DNA of 64,000 bases from the NCBI GenBank assembly GCA_034008185.1, contig CM067084.1:67862612-67926611 (forward strand), given 5' to 3'. A program made the position numbers and the translations under genes. This DNA comes from Gorsachius magnificus (taxonomy: Eukaryota; Chordata; Aves; Pelecaniformes; Ardeidae). The stretch's first letter is position 1. Each line of letters starts with the position of its first letter. Positions 24,021-36,500 of this stretch are shown one piece after another. Below the pieces are notes generated by a model that was given only the letters and a program-made list of their open reading frames with translations, ran no database searches and was not told the origin of the DNA.

Positions 24021-27000
24021 TTTACACAGTTGCACAGACACCAACACTTGTGGTTCAGGGGACTGGTGTAGCTGTGGCTGTGGTGGCTGTGATTCTCTCA
24101 TCTAAACTGGTCTCTTTCTGAGAATTGCCCCAGCCTGCGACAGGATCCTCATTTGAATTCTACCGTACATCTGCTTACAGCCACCGTCTCCTAACCTCCT
24201 CTGCCTGTGCTTAAAGCTGCCCTTTTCTTTTATCATTTCCCTTCAGGGACTGCATTCACGTGTAAAACTGGCCAAAGACTCTGCCAAAAAAGCCCTAGCC
24301 TTTCTTTGCTAGCCATAAGAAAATATAGTCCCTTGCTTTGCTTGCCGTGAACAGCTGAAGAAACATAAATATAAAACAAATATCAAAAGATCAAACATCT
24401 CAGGATGCATTGTGGCATCTTGAAAGGGGAGACCACAGTGCACCTCTGCCTAGTGAGACTGATTGTTACGATTCCTGCCACAGCACACAATGCCCACTTC
24501 CCACAAGGTGCTGAGTGGTTATCAGGGGTCAGCTGAACATTCTGGGGTTTCATTTCAGCCAGAAGTCAGAAGTTTCTGCAGAAAAAAAGATAAGTTTTGG
24601 AGATTCAATTTTCAGTACAAACAAGCATCTTGTGAAGAGCTCTACATCAACCCTGTAAAGCATTGCTATTGCAAACATCTTGGGTTTCACACAGAAGATT
24701 TCACCTTTCCCTGCCTTAAACCCAAGAGAAAGATTGAGTGGTTTAACCCACAATCTTAAACTTACTCAGAAAATAACCTTTTGCAGGGCCAAAATGAGGG
24801 ACTTTTCCAGTGTTAAATTCCAATCTGCAATTAACCTGCCCACTTCTTTTCTCGGCCTTCTAGAGAAGTTCTGAAAAATTATATTTACAAGAAAATTTTT
24901 TCAATGAAACATTTATGGCTTTCTTTCTAATAGATAAGAATAATGATTTTATGAAATAGCTCAGTAAGTGATATGATCTCAAGTTTTATGCGGTTTATTA
25001 ATGAGTTACTTCAAATGGGAAAAGTTTCTCCCTCTTTAATATTCTTTGTTGGTTTTAGTAGCAAAAAATTTTAGTAGAAAAAATTTTCTTATGAAAGGAC
25101 AGTATTTTACTCCTATTCTTACTCTCTTTTTTCTGTTTTCCATCATATCTGGTCTCTCCCATTGAAGGGCCTTTCTCTTGTAGTCCAGGATTACTCCTTC
25201 AGCTTCTAAAGAGTGCTTAAACACGGGTGTTTAGGAGGTCCAAAGACCCTGGGCTTGTTTTGTTCACCTGGAACCAAAGTGACTGCATTTCCACTTGTCC
25301 CTGAATTGCCATAAGAGGGTCAGATAAAAGAATGACTCTACAAATGCCCGGCTGAACAACAAGAGCACGTATACAGTCCCAGAAACAGAAGTCCTATCAC
25401 TTTGTCACAGTCTTTTGTCCTCTTGCTGCATCTTCCCATGTCAGCGTAACCCCACAGAACTTCACCTGCTTTGTCCTTCCTCTCCTGTGCAAGTGTGCAG
25501 TGACTAAGTACGGAGTGGCACAAAACCAGTATTGTACTGGCTACAAAAAGAAAAGGTTATGTCAAACCAGAATCAATAGCAGAACCATTAGAAATGTCAT
25601 CTGGAAAGAGCAAGATGAATTTCTTGAACCATAATCTCCTCCTCTCCAGTAATAAAATAAGCACGTTATGAGCAAACTTCAAGTCTTGCCTTGCAGTTTG
25701 TATTTCAGATAAAAATACAATGATATAGTAATGATAAACAACTTATATTTTGAAACCACCTCCAAGTTATCAACCCCAAAGAACTTTCTAATAATTATGC
25801 CATTGCAATTATCATTACATACACAGAATGTATCAAGCTAATTGTACTAAAAGCCTTTGGAAATATTTTGACAGCTGAAAGCTCTACACTACTGAATACA
25901 TTTACAGCAAAGCAATTGGTTATACGAAAAAAATATATAGTTTCATAAAAGCCAGCTGCTACATTACAGGGCAAATAAATATTATTCAACATCTTTAGAA
26001 AGGTTCTCAGGACATTCTTTATGTTGCTAGCCGTAAAATTAATTTTTGTATGAGAGAAGATGGGTGAAAAGGAAATTAAAAACAATGCTTATAAAATGTC
26101 AAGAGGAATATGTAGTGTGACAAAAGGGACAAACTAGCACAACTTTTTCAAGAGAACTCTTTAGTGGGGTTTTTGTTTTAGTCAGCTTCTTAATGATATT
26201 GTTAAATGAGAACGGTGGCAAATAATGGACATATTTTAGTCTTATTTCTAGGTTCTCTGCAGAATTATGGCCAGCACAAAGGATTTTGTTTCATAAAAAT
26301 CATTCAACTCCCACTGATGAATAGAGTCGTGCAATATAACGCCTCACTTGAAAATCACAATGGAAATTATTTCAGAAAAAAAACTATGGTGCTATTAAAT
26401 TCATCAGGTGTACAGCTCACAAGGAAAAGTAGGGGCTCAGACCCCTCCTCCACCTCAGACTCACTTTGTGCCTCTGGAAAAAATACTTGAGGTTAAATTC
26501 AATAAGTACTTGAGAACATAGGAATTTGTCCACAAAGACAGATCCCCGGCCCAGGTAAAGTCTTGAACCCTCAGTAAGGTACGTAGGCTCTTAATTGCAG
26601 GCTTGCACCCATAAACCTGGCATTCCTAATGGTGCACTCTTGGCCTATAACAGTCAGTAGGAAAAGCCAGACATAAGACACAAAAATGCAAATGGTATAA
26701 CTGTGTTTCCTAAGGACCATATACACTCTAGATGGATTTAATAAAATATGGCATGCTGAGAAAGTAGAACTAATAAATGCTGAGAACAGAATATGCAGCC
26801 TGAACTGTCATGTCTTTCCAGAGCCTGACTGCCCTCATCCATCCAACCAAAAGGTCAGAATCTGCCTTTTAAGTCAACAACAGCTGTTCTTTGGAAGAAA
26901 TGAAGATAGGTTTCCTTTTCCCTCTTTTAAAGTGCAGGTAGCACTTAAAAATCTATGCAGAAAAGAAAGACTCTCCCCACTTCTTCATTTCTTTGCTCTT

Positions 27001-27189
27001 TTTTTTTTTTTTAAAATTGTCTAGTAGCTGGCATGCTCCCCCAAGAAATACTAACCCCCTAGCTCTAACCAGTTACAGCACGAGTTTGGAGAGTGGAGCT
27101 ATTCCTCTCTTCCTCCTGCAACAGCACCACTATTTGCCACTATACACTGAACTGAGATAAGAAAGACCCAGGGAAGCACACAGTTTTAG
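24021..27189. other. Unassigned AT-rich DNA
   Basis: No gene or named repeat is recognised. There is a run of 14 T at 26999-27012. ORFs of up to 98 codons on both strands (for example 24463-24759 and 25795-26085) lack motifs. Confidence 0.55.
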
Positions 27190-27345
27190 TACAGTATTTA
27201 AAGCCCTCACCTAGGAGACAGGTCCTAGATCTGTCTCTCATTGTGAGCTTTCTGAACAAGATGAGTAAGTGGATGTGGGTGTCAGAACAGAGTCCAGACT
27301 TCCTCCTCTGAAATTAATTTCCTAATTTCTGGTACACAACCAAGC
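27190..27345 (+). repeat. Possible old tRNA-like interspersed repeat
   Basis: agtatttaaagccctcacct followed by aggagacaggtcctagatct resembles a widespread old sauropsid repeat with a tRNA-like head ('gtggttagagcactcacctgggatgtgggagacccaggttcaa'). A related piece in opposite orientation may lie at 41225-41375. Divergence is high, and the call rests on recollection of the repeat's general form. Confidence 0.3.
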
Positions 27346-29145
27346 TTGCCCTTGCACTCTCTCCTCCTGACCTCCCAAATCTCATATTCCTTCCTGCAGT
27401 GACACAACTCCACCAGAAAGACAGGGGAGGTTCCCTCTCCTTTCCCACACTCTAGCACTAGCATCAGAAGAAAACACCCTCTGAAAAGGCGGGTGTTGTG
27501 GACTTGGGCAGTGATGAGGCTGAGAAAGAGGATGTCAGCTTTAGACCTTCCCCTGGGTGAACTGCTTCATATACTAAATTGAGTGGTGCCTCTACGACAA
27601 CTGGAAGCCTTAAAGAAATAGAAAGAAAAAACTTCCATTGTGGTGGCAGTTAGGGACCAGCTCCTGGCACGTATTAGGTATGCTCAGAGCACATTCATCA
27701 GACTTTTCTGCTCTAATGAGTTTCAGAAACGCATTGGTCTTCAGTGAAACAAGTCAGGTAACTATTGGAGTTCCCCATCAAATAAGTAGTCATATAGCTA
27801 GAAAAGCTACCTGGCAGCCAGCCGGTTTGCTTGCTTAATCACCATGTTGGAATTTGACATTCAATTCCTGTTCAGGATGCCTCAGGCCTTTTTGAATGTA
27901 GTGGGTTTGTGGTATTTTACCATGAGACTGAAGATTCAGGAGATGCTTCTGAAGACTTTTCTCAGTCAACTCACATACGATTGAAACTCCAGCTACATGG
28001 GCTGAGGAATGAGTAGAGAGCTGGTTCAGCAGCAGTGGACTGTATTCACCTAAGCCACCTCCTAAATTCAGGTATATCTTAATTTTTCTGATTGGAAGGG
28101 GCTTAGTCAGCAGCTTAGAGAAACGTTAATTACAGAGATTCAGACTTTCATAAAATCAAAGGTATGACAAAAGACAACAGTTTAATCAAGAGGACTTAAT
28201 AAGAAGGAAGAACGCAAAGAGGGTACATGGTAAATGATTGACAAGGAACATATTGGACATTCATCATGCAACCAGTCATACATCCTTGCAAGACATATGG
28301 CAAGAAAACTTCCAATGAAATGGAGAAAAAGCCTTTCAAGTGCCTTTATATAATAAATACATCTATGTAAAAAAAAAAAAAAAAAAACCCAATAATTTTT
28401 TCCCAAGATAAAAAAATTTAATAGAACCTGAAGACATTTGCAATGTTTCCTGATTCTTTCTCCTGATGGTTTCCACCTACACTAGAAGAGGTAGTTTTGT
28501 AGGCAGGAAATTCACTATTACTGAATTCTTCCAGGGACTGCAGCAACTTCTTAGGAAATTCAAGGTTACATCTGGACTCACTTTAATTACAGAGCTAGCC
28601 CATTAACAAGTTCATGTGTCATCTGTTATTTCCCAGAATTGCCCAAACCGGTTTTAACAACTGTATTTACTAGTGACTTATCAGTCTAAAAATTGTCTTA
28701 TTTTTATTTTTTTTTAATAAGGCCTAAGGAATGAAGAAGAACTTCAGTGAAAACAAGAACAGCATTTAAAACAGTGAATCTAAACATCCAGAAAGGACAT
28801 AAAGATTTTTTGAAAAGTTCTGTTAAGAATGAAAATGTTTTACTTCCTGCACCAATGCATTCAGGCATGTTTCTGCATGTGTAGTGTAGACGTAAAAATT
28901 TTGTAGAGATTTAAAGTTTTGCCTTGGTTTCACCTGTTCCAGTCAGGCATACAATATTCATATCTTGTAAAAAGGTTTTGCTGGTCAATGACAAAAGAAG
29001 AAGGAGAAGGGAGAACTTAAAAAAAAAAATAAGACTTGGTTGGAGTTTGGAAATGTAAAGCTTCATTAACAGTGTAAAATTCTACTAAATATCATTTGTC
29101 TTCATTGCTCTTTTACATCATAATGTAATGAAAATTGCTAATATC
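27346..29145. other. Unassigned DNA with a poly-A run
   Basis: A run of 19 A at 28369-28387 is the only marked feature. I looked for a retrocopy or SINE upstream of it and saw nothing convincing. The rest is AT-rich with no recognised gene. Confidence 0.5.
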
Positions 29146-29343
29146 TTAATAGTTCAAAGTTAATTGGTCAATGAACAAGTTTAGGAATGCACTAGAAAAC
29201 TTGTACTTTAAGTTGCAGATAGATTGGCATGATTTTGCCTGTGCAACTTTCTGATTTAATATCTGCATCTTCACATGAGGATCAACTGGAGAGTGTTCAT
29301 CCTCAGCATTTTGACCTTCATCCACTTCAAGGTGGATAACCAT
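29146..29343 (-). other. Protein-like minus-strand ORF, possible decayed exon
   Basis: A 65-codon minus-strand frame begins MVIHLEVDEGQNAEDEHSPV, a charged and hydrophilic composition unlike its AT-rich surroundings. The bases just upstream on that strand end aacag, a possible splice acceptor, but there is only a short T run before it. A weak donor-like gtacaa occurs further in. No family is recognised. It may be an exon remnant or chance. Confidence 0.12.
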
Positions 29344-30039
29344 CTGTTAAAAATTTCCTGTTCTCTGTAGGTATCTGCAATCCTTCAGATGGTAAGGAAA
29401 AGCTGTGATGGATGCTGTAATGACTGTGGTGCTGGCAGGACTTCTTTTTTTGCTGGGTATTTAGAGTCAATACAGAGAGTCAGCCTTCACATAGGAGGCA
29501 AAATGGACTTGTTCTCCCAGTTCTGCAGTAAGGCAGGTCCATAATATGAATGTTTTAATGATAAATCTGACTCTCAGTCCACATCTTCACTCATGCATCA
29601 TTCACCTTTACCTCTTTCCTTCTGAGATGGAATCTTCTTTCTAAACAATTTCATAGTCCCTTCCCTATGAGATGAGATTTTCTAGCAGTGAGGTTCCCTG
29701 GGATTTTTTCAATAAGATGTCATCTTTTCAACAGCAGTACTCCAAATGAAGACACATTTTTTTTCTAAAATGTAACCAAATAAATAAAACCTCTCACTTA
29801 AGCAATGTCACTAACCAATTTTCAGCTGCCCTTAATCTTGAGATGAAGGCTTGGGGTAAAGTGAGTCAGGAATTCCTAAGAAAAACAAAGAATATGTACA
29901 GATGTGATTGTAAATGCATCTTTGCCTTAGTGCTGAAAAAGAAAAACAAAGGAAGGAAGATCACACCGTGGACACTGGAGCAGAGTTTTCTGAGGAAAAG
30001 AGTAAAATGTACTAAGATTTTATGATTACAAGATGGTAT
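29344..30039. other. Unassigned AT-rich DNA
   Basis: No gene or named repeat is recognised. Short overlapping ORFs near 29843-30051 occur on both strands and lack motifs. Confidence 0.5.
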
Positions 30040-30450
30040 AAAGTCTGGCAACTAGATGTAATAAAAGATGACAAGGCAGCAGATCTAGATGAATAATATC
30101 CAATCATTATGAAGTAAGTAGCAGGGGAAGTAGGAAAACCTTTGGCAAATCTTACAGATAGTTCATCGCAGACAGAGAAAGCACAAGAGGAATCGTGGAT
30201 GTCTAATACAGTTCAAAAGTTTAAGAAGGATCAAAAGAATCAGTGTGATTCCAACTGTCAACTGGATGCTGAAAGTACTCATGTAGGATGAATGGTATAT
30301 AACATTTACAAATGTATTATTTGGCAAAGGATGGTATATGTTTCTGACTTACAGAGTATCATCTTGGACCAGCCAATCCCAAGTTAAGCCAAAATAGCAA
30401 ACTGGTGAATGACAAGACAAAGATGGAAGAGATTCACTTTAAGGTCTTTT
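30040..30450 (+). mobile_element. Probable ancient CR1/L3-like ORF2 remnant
   Basis: gatgacaaggcagcagatct closely resembles the CR1/L3 ORF2 block encoding 'DDKAAGPDE', just before the first RT motifs. About 150 bases on, agtttaagaaggatcaaaag matches the '(I)FKKG' position. About 100 bases later, ttggcaaaggatggtatatg recalls the 'GKSQHGF' position. The order and spacing fit a plus-strand RT N-terminal half. No open frame remains. The call is weaker than for the other LINEs. Confidence 0.4.
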
Positions 30451-33409
30451 TATAAAACTTTTCTAAAGAGTATTATTTTAGCATGATAGGGAAAAATATT
30501 GAAGCAAATTAGAAAATGGAAAAAGCATAGAGAATGATTTTTTTAACAAAAGAAAGAAATGTCTTACACTGCAGCTAAAGAGGTACTTACTCTGCTCAGT
30601 TCTACCTTTTTTCAGCTAATTTCAGCTAATTAGTATATATGCACATTTTAAATCATTATTTTTGTAATGATGCAATATTGAAGAGATGTATAAAAGCCCG
30701 TGCAGGAGAAGACACATTAAAAATGACTAAAGATTAGGAATTCAGAACAAAAGAGACACCTACATCATTCAGAGAAAATAAAAAAGGAACTTAATCGGAC
30801 TGCTGATAACTTTGCAGTTTTAGGTATCGTCTAAAACTGAACACAATGGAAAACACTTAAGATCTAAAGGTGAAACACATAAGGAATCACAGACATGACT
30901 CAAAAGTTTTCAGTTTGGTGGAGATGTGGTAATATTGGGAAAATATCTTTTTTCTATTTTCCTGCACAACTAACAGTAGTTAGTTAGACCAAACTCCAGG
31001 TCTGCGAATAGAAGAGTGTACAGAAGACATTTGTTCAGGCAGATATGTTCTTTTGCTGCCATTTCATAACAGACTCTGTAAAGCAGGAACCTAATCCAAA
31101 TCTCAGTGATATCTGAAGGAACATAATTTCAAAAGCAGTAATACACCAGTATTAATAGTTCTTTCTTGAAGGAAAACCTAGATATTGGCTAATACTACTA
31201 GCATATATACTCACTCAGGTCGTGAGGAATGACAGTAAAGTTTGCATTAAGCATCTCTGAATACTCAGCAAAATGTATCACCTTTAAATTCTTTGGGTCA
31301 TGAACTATCTTTCCCTGTGCCTTAGTTGGCTCCAGTACTATTTCTTTCATGGTGTATTTCCTCATCTAATAACATGGCAGTTCATTAAATTTGAGACCCA
31401 CAATTTAGGTGTTTAGACTTTGCTTTGTCCTGACTCCCCCTCCTGAAACCTTCCAGCAGGTTAAACTCACTCTTTTCCACAACTCAATACCAAAAGCACA
31501 AGCTTCTGGTAGATAATCTCCTTTTCCATGAAGCACGGGTAGGTGCAGATTGTCAGCTCCGCATAGGTTTCATGCACCATTGTATGTAACATCCTAGAAC
31601 AAAGAAACCTGTAAGAACCTCTTCAACATTTCCCTCATACTGTGATCCTTTGAGCTGATGGCATCCAAGGATCTTTCCTCCATAGCTCGTTGCTTTTCTC
31701 CCAGCCTCTGCAGTCTTTACAACTCACCTTACTTTCTCGTACCTTGTTTTATAGCAAAGCTAAACGAGGCCTCTACTTTGGTCATATGTCAGGGCGTCTG
31801 ACTACTTAACAAGAAATTACATCTCTCTCTCACCTGTACACGCACACATCTCTCTTAATCATCTTGATCACCTAAGCATTATTTCCAACATCTATTAAAG
31901 GCCTTAAATTCCTTCTGATCATTTCAAAAGCAGAGCGGAGTCAAACAGATCTGTTGACTCTCCTACAATTTTCACAGGAAAAATGCAGGATTTGCCTCAT
32001 TCTCCACTCTCACCTCTTGATGTTCCCATTAAATAGTATGATATTCTAAGTATTGCTACAACCACCTGGGGAGGTCTGATGTGCTGCAGATACAAGCTCT
32101 GTACCTGTAGTAGGAGAAGACAATCTGAGTGGATGCACAGAATTATAACTTGAGAAATCACAAATTGGATATGTTGCCTTGACTGCTCACTCTCTCCTGT
32201 TCCTACAAGTACAGGAGCCTGGAGGGATCACTGGAATGTAGTTCTGAATGCTGATCAGCTCCCAGTTAAAGAAAATAGTTTGTGTAGTGATAAGACTTAT
32301 CATAATTTAAGTCTTCAGTAGCTAGGGGCCTCTCTTCAAAGCAGGCAGATAAGGGGTGGGTCTTAGCTAGTGAAATTAAAATCTTAGAAATGACCTGCTT
32401 GTTTCAAACAGAATGAAACCTGAATGCTTAGGCAGTCACCCAGATCCGCAAGGAGAGCTTTCTTATGCTGGACCTGTCGTTGTGCTTTAGGAAAACAGCT
32501 TTTGGGGAGGGCTTTGTAGCAATATAGAGAGTTTCTCACATGATGAGCCTGAATAGGAGATGATCATTTACACGAGAGCACACCCTTAACTGCAGAACCT
32601 CCTGATGCAGAAGGTACGCCTTATACTCACTGTACCATGCTGTGTAAAGGTGAGACTCACAAATGACACCAAGCTTTACTCTGCTGTACTGGAATGAATA
32701 TTAGTAGAAACACAGGGAGTGCAAAAGCTATCTGGGTAGGTCAAATGAAATCTCTTACGTCCTTTTCATTGCTGCTGTCCCTGACAGTTTGCATCATTGC
32801 AGGACATGATTCTTGCTACTTCACTTAGACTGAAGTTGACAGCCCAAGCACCCCCTTAAGTCAAATCTTGCTTGCCACACCAAATATCACAGCACTTGAA
32901 AGAATGTTAAATATCTGTCCAAATATCTCAGAGCACATCCAGTTCTTCTTCTAGACATCGCCAAGTAATTCAATATGCAAGTGAGGGCAATCATCTCAGT
33001 GGTAGGTCAAATACTTCCCTTTTGCAAAAAAAACCCCAAACCTGTTAACAAAGGTGAATCAGCAAGGTGAATGAAATATTAATAAAAATAAAGTTAATAT
33101 ACATATGTGGAAACAATAATCAAACAAAAAGCAAAACATGTTAACAGCCAGTGACTGAAATTCCATGGTGTGAACATAAGAAAAGAAATGTGTGCTCTGA
33201 AGAAAGAAAACAGAAAACATTTACTGAGACTCTGCAGAAGGATACCCCCAAACCACTCACAAGAAAACAAGTCATTCCAGGCTGCAGCTGATCCAGCATG
33301 GGAAGGCAGGACACCCTTCCAGTCTACTGTGTCACACTTCTTTAAGCTTATCCTGAGACAAAATAAGATGTGGTTAGCACATAAAGTGCAAGTTGAGGTT
33401 TGAGGGACT
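30451..33409. other. Unassigned AT-rich DNA
   Basis: About 3 kb contains no recognised gene or repeat. A 10-bp tandem copy (tttcagctaa twice) lies near 30613-30632. Part of the first 500 bases could be a further decayed LINE continuation, which I cannot show. Confidence 0.45.
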
Positions 33410-33525
33410 CATGCTCTAATTCTGGCTTTGTTTTTGCTTTATTTCATTGGCTTCAGCTCACATCTCTGTGCCTTCAGTAAAATAAAGACATTGGGTACCT
33501 TTGAAATCTGCTGATTAAAAGTGTT
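33410..33525 (+). repeat. Possible MIR-like SINE remnant
   Basis: catctctgtgccttcagtaa followed by aataaagacattgggtacc aligns by eye with the MIR core 'cctctctgtgcctcagtttc...taaaatggggataatagtacc', with a gap. MIR-type SINEs are ancient and sparse in birds. The match covers roughly 60 bases and could be chance. Confidence 0.3.
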
Positions 33526-36500
33526 TTAAAAAACCCACAGTATTATTCTGTTAACGGAAACCTGTGCCTCACACATGTATCTTGCAGCTTCCCTTGACTG
33601 ACAGCTGCTTTGCTCTCAGCTGCCAGGAAATCTTGACCCCTCTCAAAGCAGCACACCCATTCTCTTGAGGACACTCAGCCTGACGCGAGCCAGTCGAGTG
33701 CCTGCCAGCTCCCTTCCCTCGCAGCTCGGCAGAGTGGAGATACTACTCCAACATTCAGTATTGCATGAAAACAAGTGCACAAGTCATGCTGCAGCCTATT
33801 CCACATAAGGGGAAAAGGCACGTTTCAGGAGCGGCCTTCCCAGAAATAGCATTCAGTCATTGTTAGTAATATGCCTTGGGTTGAAAACACAGGATTCCTT
33901 GCATTATTAAAGAGATCTGATACTTCGGAGCAGCAAGATGGGTGCAGAAAAGCAGTATGGACTACACCTCACTGATACCTGCTTGGAAATAACATCTTCA
34001 TTCCACTGGAGTCTAGTTTTTTTCCACATAATTATTTTCCTGATAATCATTTATCAGTAGCCTGGCAAATGAATATGGAAGTTTAGCATCTCACTTTCAG
34101 AATAGATTTTTTCCACTAAGGTGCACAGAGGAGAAAAAGAAAAGTAAGGAGCAGCATTTTGGTTCCTCTCTTCTCCATTCAAAGGCAAGTGGTGATGCAT
34201 CTAGAAAAGGACAGAAATTGCAAATGTCATAACCCTTACCACAAAGGGTACAAATGAATGAGAGCAGAAACCGCATTTCTCCTGACCTGGCTAGACAGCT
34301 GAAGAGAAAGATTAAAAAAAACATTTTTTTTTTTTCCCCCAAGACCAATAATTCCAGTAAAGTCTCACCATGAATCCCAGGTTCTATTAAGTTGTCTGGG
34401 CAACATTCTCCCCATCGTTATTCCTAGAGTTCAAAAATGAACAGTAATTGGAAATAATCTAAAACAGAAAGGCTCTAGTCTGTACAAAATGCACAATGTT
34501 TTAATTAGTACTTCTGAATTCTGATCACGTTCAGTTTTTAAGGAAGATAAGTCCTCATTTTATTAGCGTTGGTGACTTTCAAAATTAATTGTGAACTCCA
34601 AATGCTGAGCCAGATATCTAGTCTTCCCTGGCTTTTACATGCTATTTTAGTAGCCGTTCTGGATCTGGTACGGGCAGTTCTGAAAGTTTTATTCACGTGA
34701 GTAACCTTTACCCCCCACCCCCATGGCATTCGTTTAATGAAACTGAACATCTGGTTAAGACTGTATATGCTGGCCAGCTATGCAGAATTAAATCTAAGCA
34801 AATTTTGTTATCCAGATAATAAGGCCTGAATCCCTTCTGCATTCAGAATCTGAACTGCTCTTAACTCCAGCCTCATTCAGCCCATGCTTTACTCAAAAGC
34901 TCACTTAATTTTAGCTAAAGACATGCTGGCAGTCTATTGGCTGAGTGTGATACTTTCCTGTTTCCTGCTTCAGTTGCATATACATCTCTTCTAAAACAGT
35001 ATCCTGCCAAATCCTTCCAACCATATGTTCCTTGAGTATTTCTTTACTTTAGGAAGTAACAGATGCCTGCCCTGGGGGAAAAAATCAATTTATTTCTGTT
35101 ACTTGGTTCCAGTAAAGTAGCAGAATTATTTTGCTTTAAGGAAAGGGCAACCAAGCCTGAAAGGACACTTCTTTTACCTTTAAGAAATATTACATAAGTG
35201 GTTTGTACTGAATAATTTATGAATTTATACAGAAGAGTTATTCAAAATAGCTCAAACTGTACATTCATCATAACCTTTTCCTTCAGCTTCCACTAATTAA
35301 TGCTTCTGAAAATTCTTAATTTTAAGTTTCAGGAAATATCCATGTTTGGAAAAGTATCTCATTTTATGTTTGCAATGAAATATACATGAACTATTTTATG
35401 AATTTTAATGAATCTTTATTAACTTTGGTCAGTTAACATTATTCATTAACAATTTATGAACACTTCAACCCAGCCCTATTATGCAGCATTATGAACTCTT
35501 ATGAGAGCGTTTGCTACAAAACAGGCATGAAAACAATTTTGAAATAGGGAACAACAAAAAAAAATCCATACACTGTCTGCTAGTTCAAAAGCTTCTGCAT
35601 ATGCCAATAACACACTTTTCTCAAATTAAAATTTCAACAGTCTCATAGATATTATTCAAGTGGGTCTGCAAGGATCTAGCCATGTCTAACTGCAGACTGT
35701 AGACAGTGCTACTGTCTCTATCTGGAAACAATCCCATCTCGGAGTTATTGAATTCACCTAAACTAGTCCCACTACAAAACGCAATCTGGGATTATGATTC
35801 AGTTATGTTCATTTGGGAAAAAGTAATTTTCTGCATATCACTTAATGGCCTTGGATTTTTCTTGGTGAAACTGAGTTGGGATTTGCCTTGTAAGAGTACT
35901 CCTTTTTAAAGGAGTAAAGAAAAAAAGAGCATTTATTCTTCTTTTATGTTAGGTCTGCATCGAGTTTGCAGAAACAACCCAGTCAGCCTTTGGAAGCTCT
36001 TTGTATGGTTTTCTGATAATCCAGCTGTACCCATGTCCCTTATGTTCTTGTTATAGTTACCTCCTCAACACCTGCAGGAGTCAAACATGACTAGGTCTGT
36101 TCTAAAGAAGGGCAAATCTCTTTAAGGTCACTCATAAAGCAGGTACACATGCTATAGATATGAAACAAATTTTCCTACAACCTAAGTATTAAACGCCTGA
36201 GCTGCTAGACTATCTTTCCCCAGAGAGGAAAGGGCTGGCCTGATACAGGCATCTATGCTGGGAAGTTAACCTGAGCAACGATAAACACAGTTCTGTGGAT
36301 GGGAGCTGTGTAGCAGTCTCCAAGTGCTCTCCTTACGCCCTAGCTAACGTTCCTCTTCTCTCAGCATTTGGGATTTTGTGAGCACCGTTACCAGGCGCCC
36401 AAGTAACATCAGGCATCCTAGGGTTGTGAATTGCACTGCAACTCCGAGTCAGGCATTTCAGCACAAAACACGTGCCTTGCTGGGTTTCTACCTGCATATT

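Noticed and set aside
28369..28387. Poly-A run as the tail of a processed pseudogene
   Set aside because: No recognisable coding or SINE body, and no flanking duplication, could be found beside it.
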